From contig JAMOPK010000369.1 in NCBI GenBank assembly GCA_027064565.1, positions 1-6,257 on the forward strand: a stretch of 6,257 bases of DNA. The letters run 5' to 3'. The DNA comes from Caldifarciminota bacterium (lineage in GTDB: Bacteria; Hydrothermota; Hydrothermia; B15-G9). The translations under genes and the position numbers were made by a program. How positions within the stretch are numbered: position 1 is the stretch's first letter; every line of letters begins with the position of its first letter. The notes under the pieces were generated by a model. It was not told the DNA's origin and did no database searches. It saw nothing but the letters and a program-made list of their open reading frames with translations. This document shows positions 6,202 to 6,257 of the stretch, in pieces.

Positions 6202-6207
6202 CCTCCT
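6202..6207 (-). promoter_or_regulatory. Ribosome binding site of the TldE-like gene
   Basis: A perfect AGGAGG lies six bases before the GTG codon at 6195. It supports GTG as the true start even though no ATG is nearby. Confidence 0.75.
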
Positions 6208-6221
6208 GATTGTGAGTTTTT

Positions 6222-6227
6222 ATTATA
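6222..6227 (-). promoter_or_regulatory. Possible -10 box for the TldE-like gene
   Basis: A perfect TATAAT lies on the minus strand, placing +1 near 6215 and giving a leader of about 20 bases that contains the RBS. The -35 is weak: TTGATG at 6253-6248 would need a 20-base spacer, and at 17 bases the hexamer is ATGAAT. Two minus-strand frames stay open from the window edge through this point and stop at the GTG (TGA at 6194-6192, or a TAA one base before the GTG). It could therefore instead lie inside the end of an upstream gene. Confidence 0.35.
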
Positions 6228-6257
6228 CTCCGCCATATTCGTAGATTCATCAATGAG

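Noticed and set aside
6192..6257. C-terminus of TldD at the right edge
   Set aside because: Two minus-strand frames are open to the edge, but neither shows the usual TldD ending, and about 20 open codons is expected by chance.

Overview
The window looks like ordinary chromosomal DNA from a bacterium with peptidoglycan. All genes read as normal bacterial CDSs, several with clear Shine-Dalgarno sites (AGGAGG, CGGAGG). The left two thirds is moderately GC-rich and the right third is visibly richer in A/T. An EnvC-like murein hydrolase activator suggests a cell-division machinery with FtsEX. I cannot name the species or phylum from the sequence alone. No phage, transposase, CRISPR array, tRNA or rRNA is visible.

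Layout. Positions 2-202 (+) hold the C-terminal end of a membrane protein that runs off the left edge. Its stop overlaps, as ATGA, the start of an EnvC-like protein at 199-1311 (+), which has a signal peptide, a long coiled coil and a degenerate LytM domain. Positions 1312-1757 separate convergent genes. They contain two diverged copies of a structured palindromic repeat (1342-1478 and 1631-1741), each with three hairpins. On the minus strand, positions 4353 down to 1758 form a tight operon: an MscS-type mechanosensitive channel, a threonine synthase and a MobA/MocA-like nucleotidyltransferase. Its two junctions are 4-base overlaps (ATGA, TTGA). A plausible sigma-70-type promoter lies at 4382-4410, directly ahead of the channel's RBS. 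Positions 4354-4830 carry that promoter and otherwise no recognisable gene. Positions 4831-6195 (-) encode a TldE/PmbA-type protein with a strong RBS and a consensus -10 box just upstream.

How the genes fit together. The left pair probably serves septal peptidoglycan splitting: a membrane partner, possibly FtsX, plus a periplasmic activator with no catalytic site. The minus-strand trio links osmotic protection, the last step of threonine biosynthesis and a nucleotidyltransferase. That is no pathway I recognise, although the overlaps imply co-translation. The TldE-like gene belongs to the two-subunit TldD/TldE protease system, but its catalytic TldD partner is not in view.

The observations most worth following are the paired hairpin repeat with a partly compensated central stem, the loss of zinc ligands in the LytM domain, and the odd trio operon. 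I see no convincing new multi-gene system.
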